Below are positions 7,124 through 7,695 of a DNA stretch of 7,695 nucleotides, in pieces. Below the pieces are notes generated by a model that was given only the letters and a program-made list of their open reading frames with translations, did not search any database and was not told the DNA's origin. A program made the position numbers and the translations under genes. Each line of letters starts with the position of its first letter. Position 1 is the stretch's first letter. This DNA is from DASZBR01 sp033763845 (GTDB lineage: Bacteria > Pseudomonadota > Gammaproteobacteria > DASZBR01), in contig JANRJR010000079.1 of NCBI GenBank assembly GCA_033763845.1, forward strand, positions 1 through 7,695, in the 5' to 3' direction.

Positions 7124-7152
7124 TTGTATCTCACTGAGAGAACGGTTATCAT
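7124..7152 (+). promoter_or_regulatory. Candidate sigma-70 promoter for yciB
   Basis: TTGTAT (7124-7129, 3 of 6 to TTGACA) and TATCAT (7147-7152, 5 of 6 to TATAAT) are separated by exactly 17 bases. Transcription would begin near 7159, about 28 bases before the yciB ATG. It is a motif match only, and the weak -35 box lowers confidence. Its -10 overlaps that of the opposing yciO promoter. Confidence 0.5.
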
Positions 7153-7176
7153 AAGCGCCTCAATTTTCATCATCAA
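7148..7176 (-). promoter_or_regulatory. Candidate sigma-70 promoter for the yciO-led operon
   Basis: On the minus strand TTGATG (7176-7171, 4 of 6 to TTGACA) and TATGAT (7153-7148, 5 of 6 to TATAAT) are separated by 17 bases. The expected start near 7141 leaves about 21 bases of leader before the yciO ATG at 7119. This would drive yciO, patatin, trpS, MFS and the ankyrin gene if no internal promoters or terminators intervene; I saw no terminator-like hairpin with a T tract between these genes. Confidence 0.55.
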
Positions 7177-7186
7177 GTAGGGTTCC

Positions 7187-7695
7187 ATGAAATTTCTGGT
7201 CGATTTTTTCCCCATCGTCTTATTTTTTGTTGCCTACAAATTTGGCGGAATTTATGTTGCTACGAGTGTGGCGATAGTGACTTCTGTGATTCAGGTCAGC
7301 TATGAATGGTTTCGCTACAAAAAAGTCGAGATGATGCAATGGGTGACGTTAGCATTGATAGTCCTTTTAGGGGGCGCCACGTTATTGTTGCACAACGAAA
7401 TTTTTATCAAATGGAAGCCAACGGTTATTAACTGGGTGTTAGCGCTATTGTTTTTGGGAAGCCACTATATTGGCAAAGAGCCATTGATTAAACGCATGAT
7501 GAGTTCACAAGTGAATTTGCCTGAAGCCGTGTGGTCAAAATTAAGTTTCAGTTGGGTAGGATTTTTCTTTGTGTCGGGTTTAGCGAATATTTATGTCGCG
7601 TATCATTTCAGCACAAATACGTGGGTCGACTTTAAATTATTTGGGGTGTTGGGTTTGACCGTTATATTCGTGCTGCTTCAAGCGGTTTATCTTTC
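7187..7695 (+). CDS. yciB: YciB, inner membrane septation protein A, 3' end cut by window edge
   Basis: The frame opens at ATG 7187 and stays open for 169 codons plus two bases to the end of the window. It reads MKFLVDFFPIVLFFVAYKFG at the start and contains HNEIFIKWKPTVIN (about 67-80), GKEPLIKRMM, LPEAVWSKLSFSW and GLANIYVAYHFSTNTWVDFK, which closely follow E. coli YciB (179 residues), so about ten residues are missing. It is a small inner-membrane protein with several hydrophobic helices; in Shigella (ispA) and E. coli it is linked to cell division and envelope integrity, with the exact mechanism unclear. GTAGGG lies 4 bases before the ATG, a slightly close ribosome site. It is transcribed divergently from yciO across a 67-base spacer. 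Confidence 0.95.
   Translation, partial: MKFLVDFFPIVLFFVAYKFGGIYVATSVAIVTSVIQVSYEWFRYKKVEMMQWVTLALIVLLGGATLLLHNEIFIKWKPTVINWVLALLFLGSHYIGKEPLIKRMMSSQVNLPEAVWSKLSFSWVGFFFVSGLANIYVAYHFSTNTWVDFKLFGVLGLTVIFVLLQAVYL

Noticed and set aside
7120..7215. N-terminal extension of YciO to an ATG at 7215
   Set aside because: The 32 extra residues have no counterpart in YciO, cross the divergent yciB start and cover both candidate promoters; the 206-residue form matches E. coli length.

Overview
The window looks like a piece of a moderately AT-rich gammaproteobacterial chromosome, most plausibly from the Legionellales (Legionella/Coxiella/Berkiella/Rickettsiella-type, host-associated). The housekeeping proteins (Tag, YciO, YciB, long-form TrpS) are close to their gammaproteobacterial relatives. 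They share the window with a large ankyrin-repeat protein, a secreted patatin-like lipoprotein and an MFS transporter of a type common in intracellular bacteria. The lineage call is inference from gene content and remembered family sequences, not from a search.

Layout: (1) 1-181, + strand: the 3' end of tag (3-methyladenine DNA glycosylase I). (2) 184-2538, - strand: a 784-residue ankyrin-repeat protein of unknown function, ending tail-to-tail with tag only 2 bases away. (3) 2579-3835, -: 12-helix MFS transporter. (4) 3870-5078, -: trpS, with a probable TTG start and a four-cysteine iron-sulfur-type motif. (5) 5096-6502, -: exported patatin-like phospholipase, predicted lipoprotein. (6) 6499-7119, -: yciO (Sua5/YciO/YrdC family). 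(7) 7187-7695, +: yciB (inner membrane septation protein A), missing only its last few codons at the window edge.

Genes 6 to 2 run in one direction with gaps of -4, 17, 34 and 40 bases, so they probably form one transcription unit: yciO - patatin - trpS - MFS - ankyrin protein. The first and third are housekeeping translation genes; the others look like accessory, host- or envelope-directed functions interleaved with them. The 67-base yciO/yciB divergent spacer holds two good sigma-70-type promoter candidates whose -10 boxes share the same bases.

The most unusual local structure is a dispersed-repeat-type sequence (translated signature SFDSLRSLRMT) exactly at the yciO/patatin junction. It forms the start of the patatin reading frame, including part of its export signal. 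No RNA genes, CRISPR arrays, transposases or att sites were seen, and no stretch over 300 bases lacks a gene. I found no convincing entirely new system; the ankyrin protein is the least explained gene.
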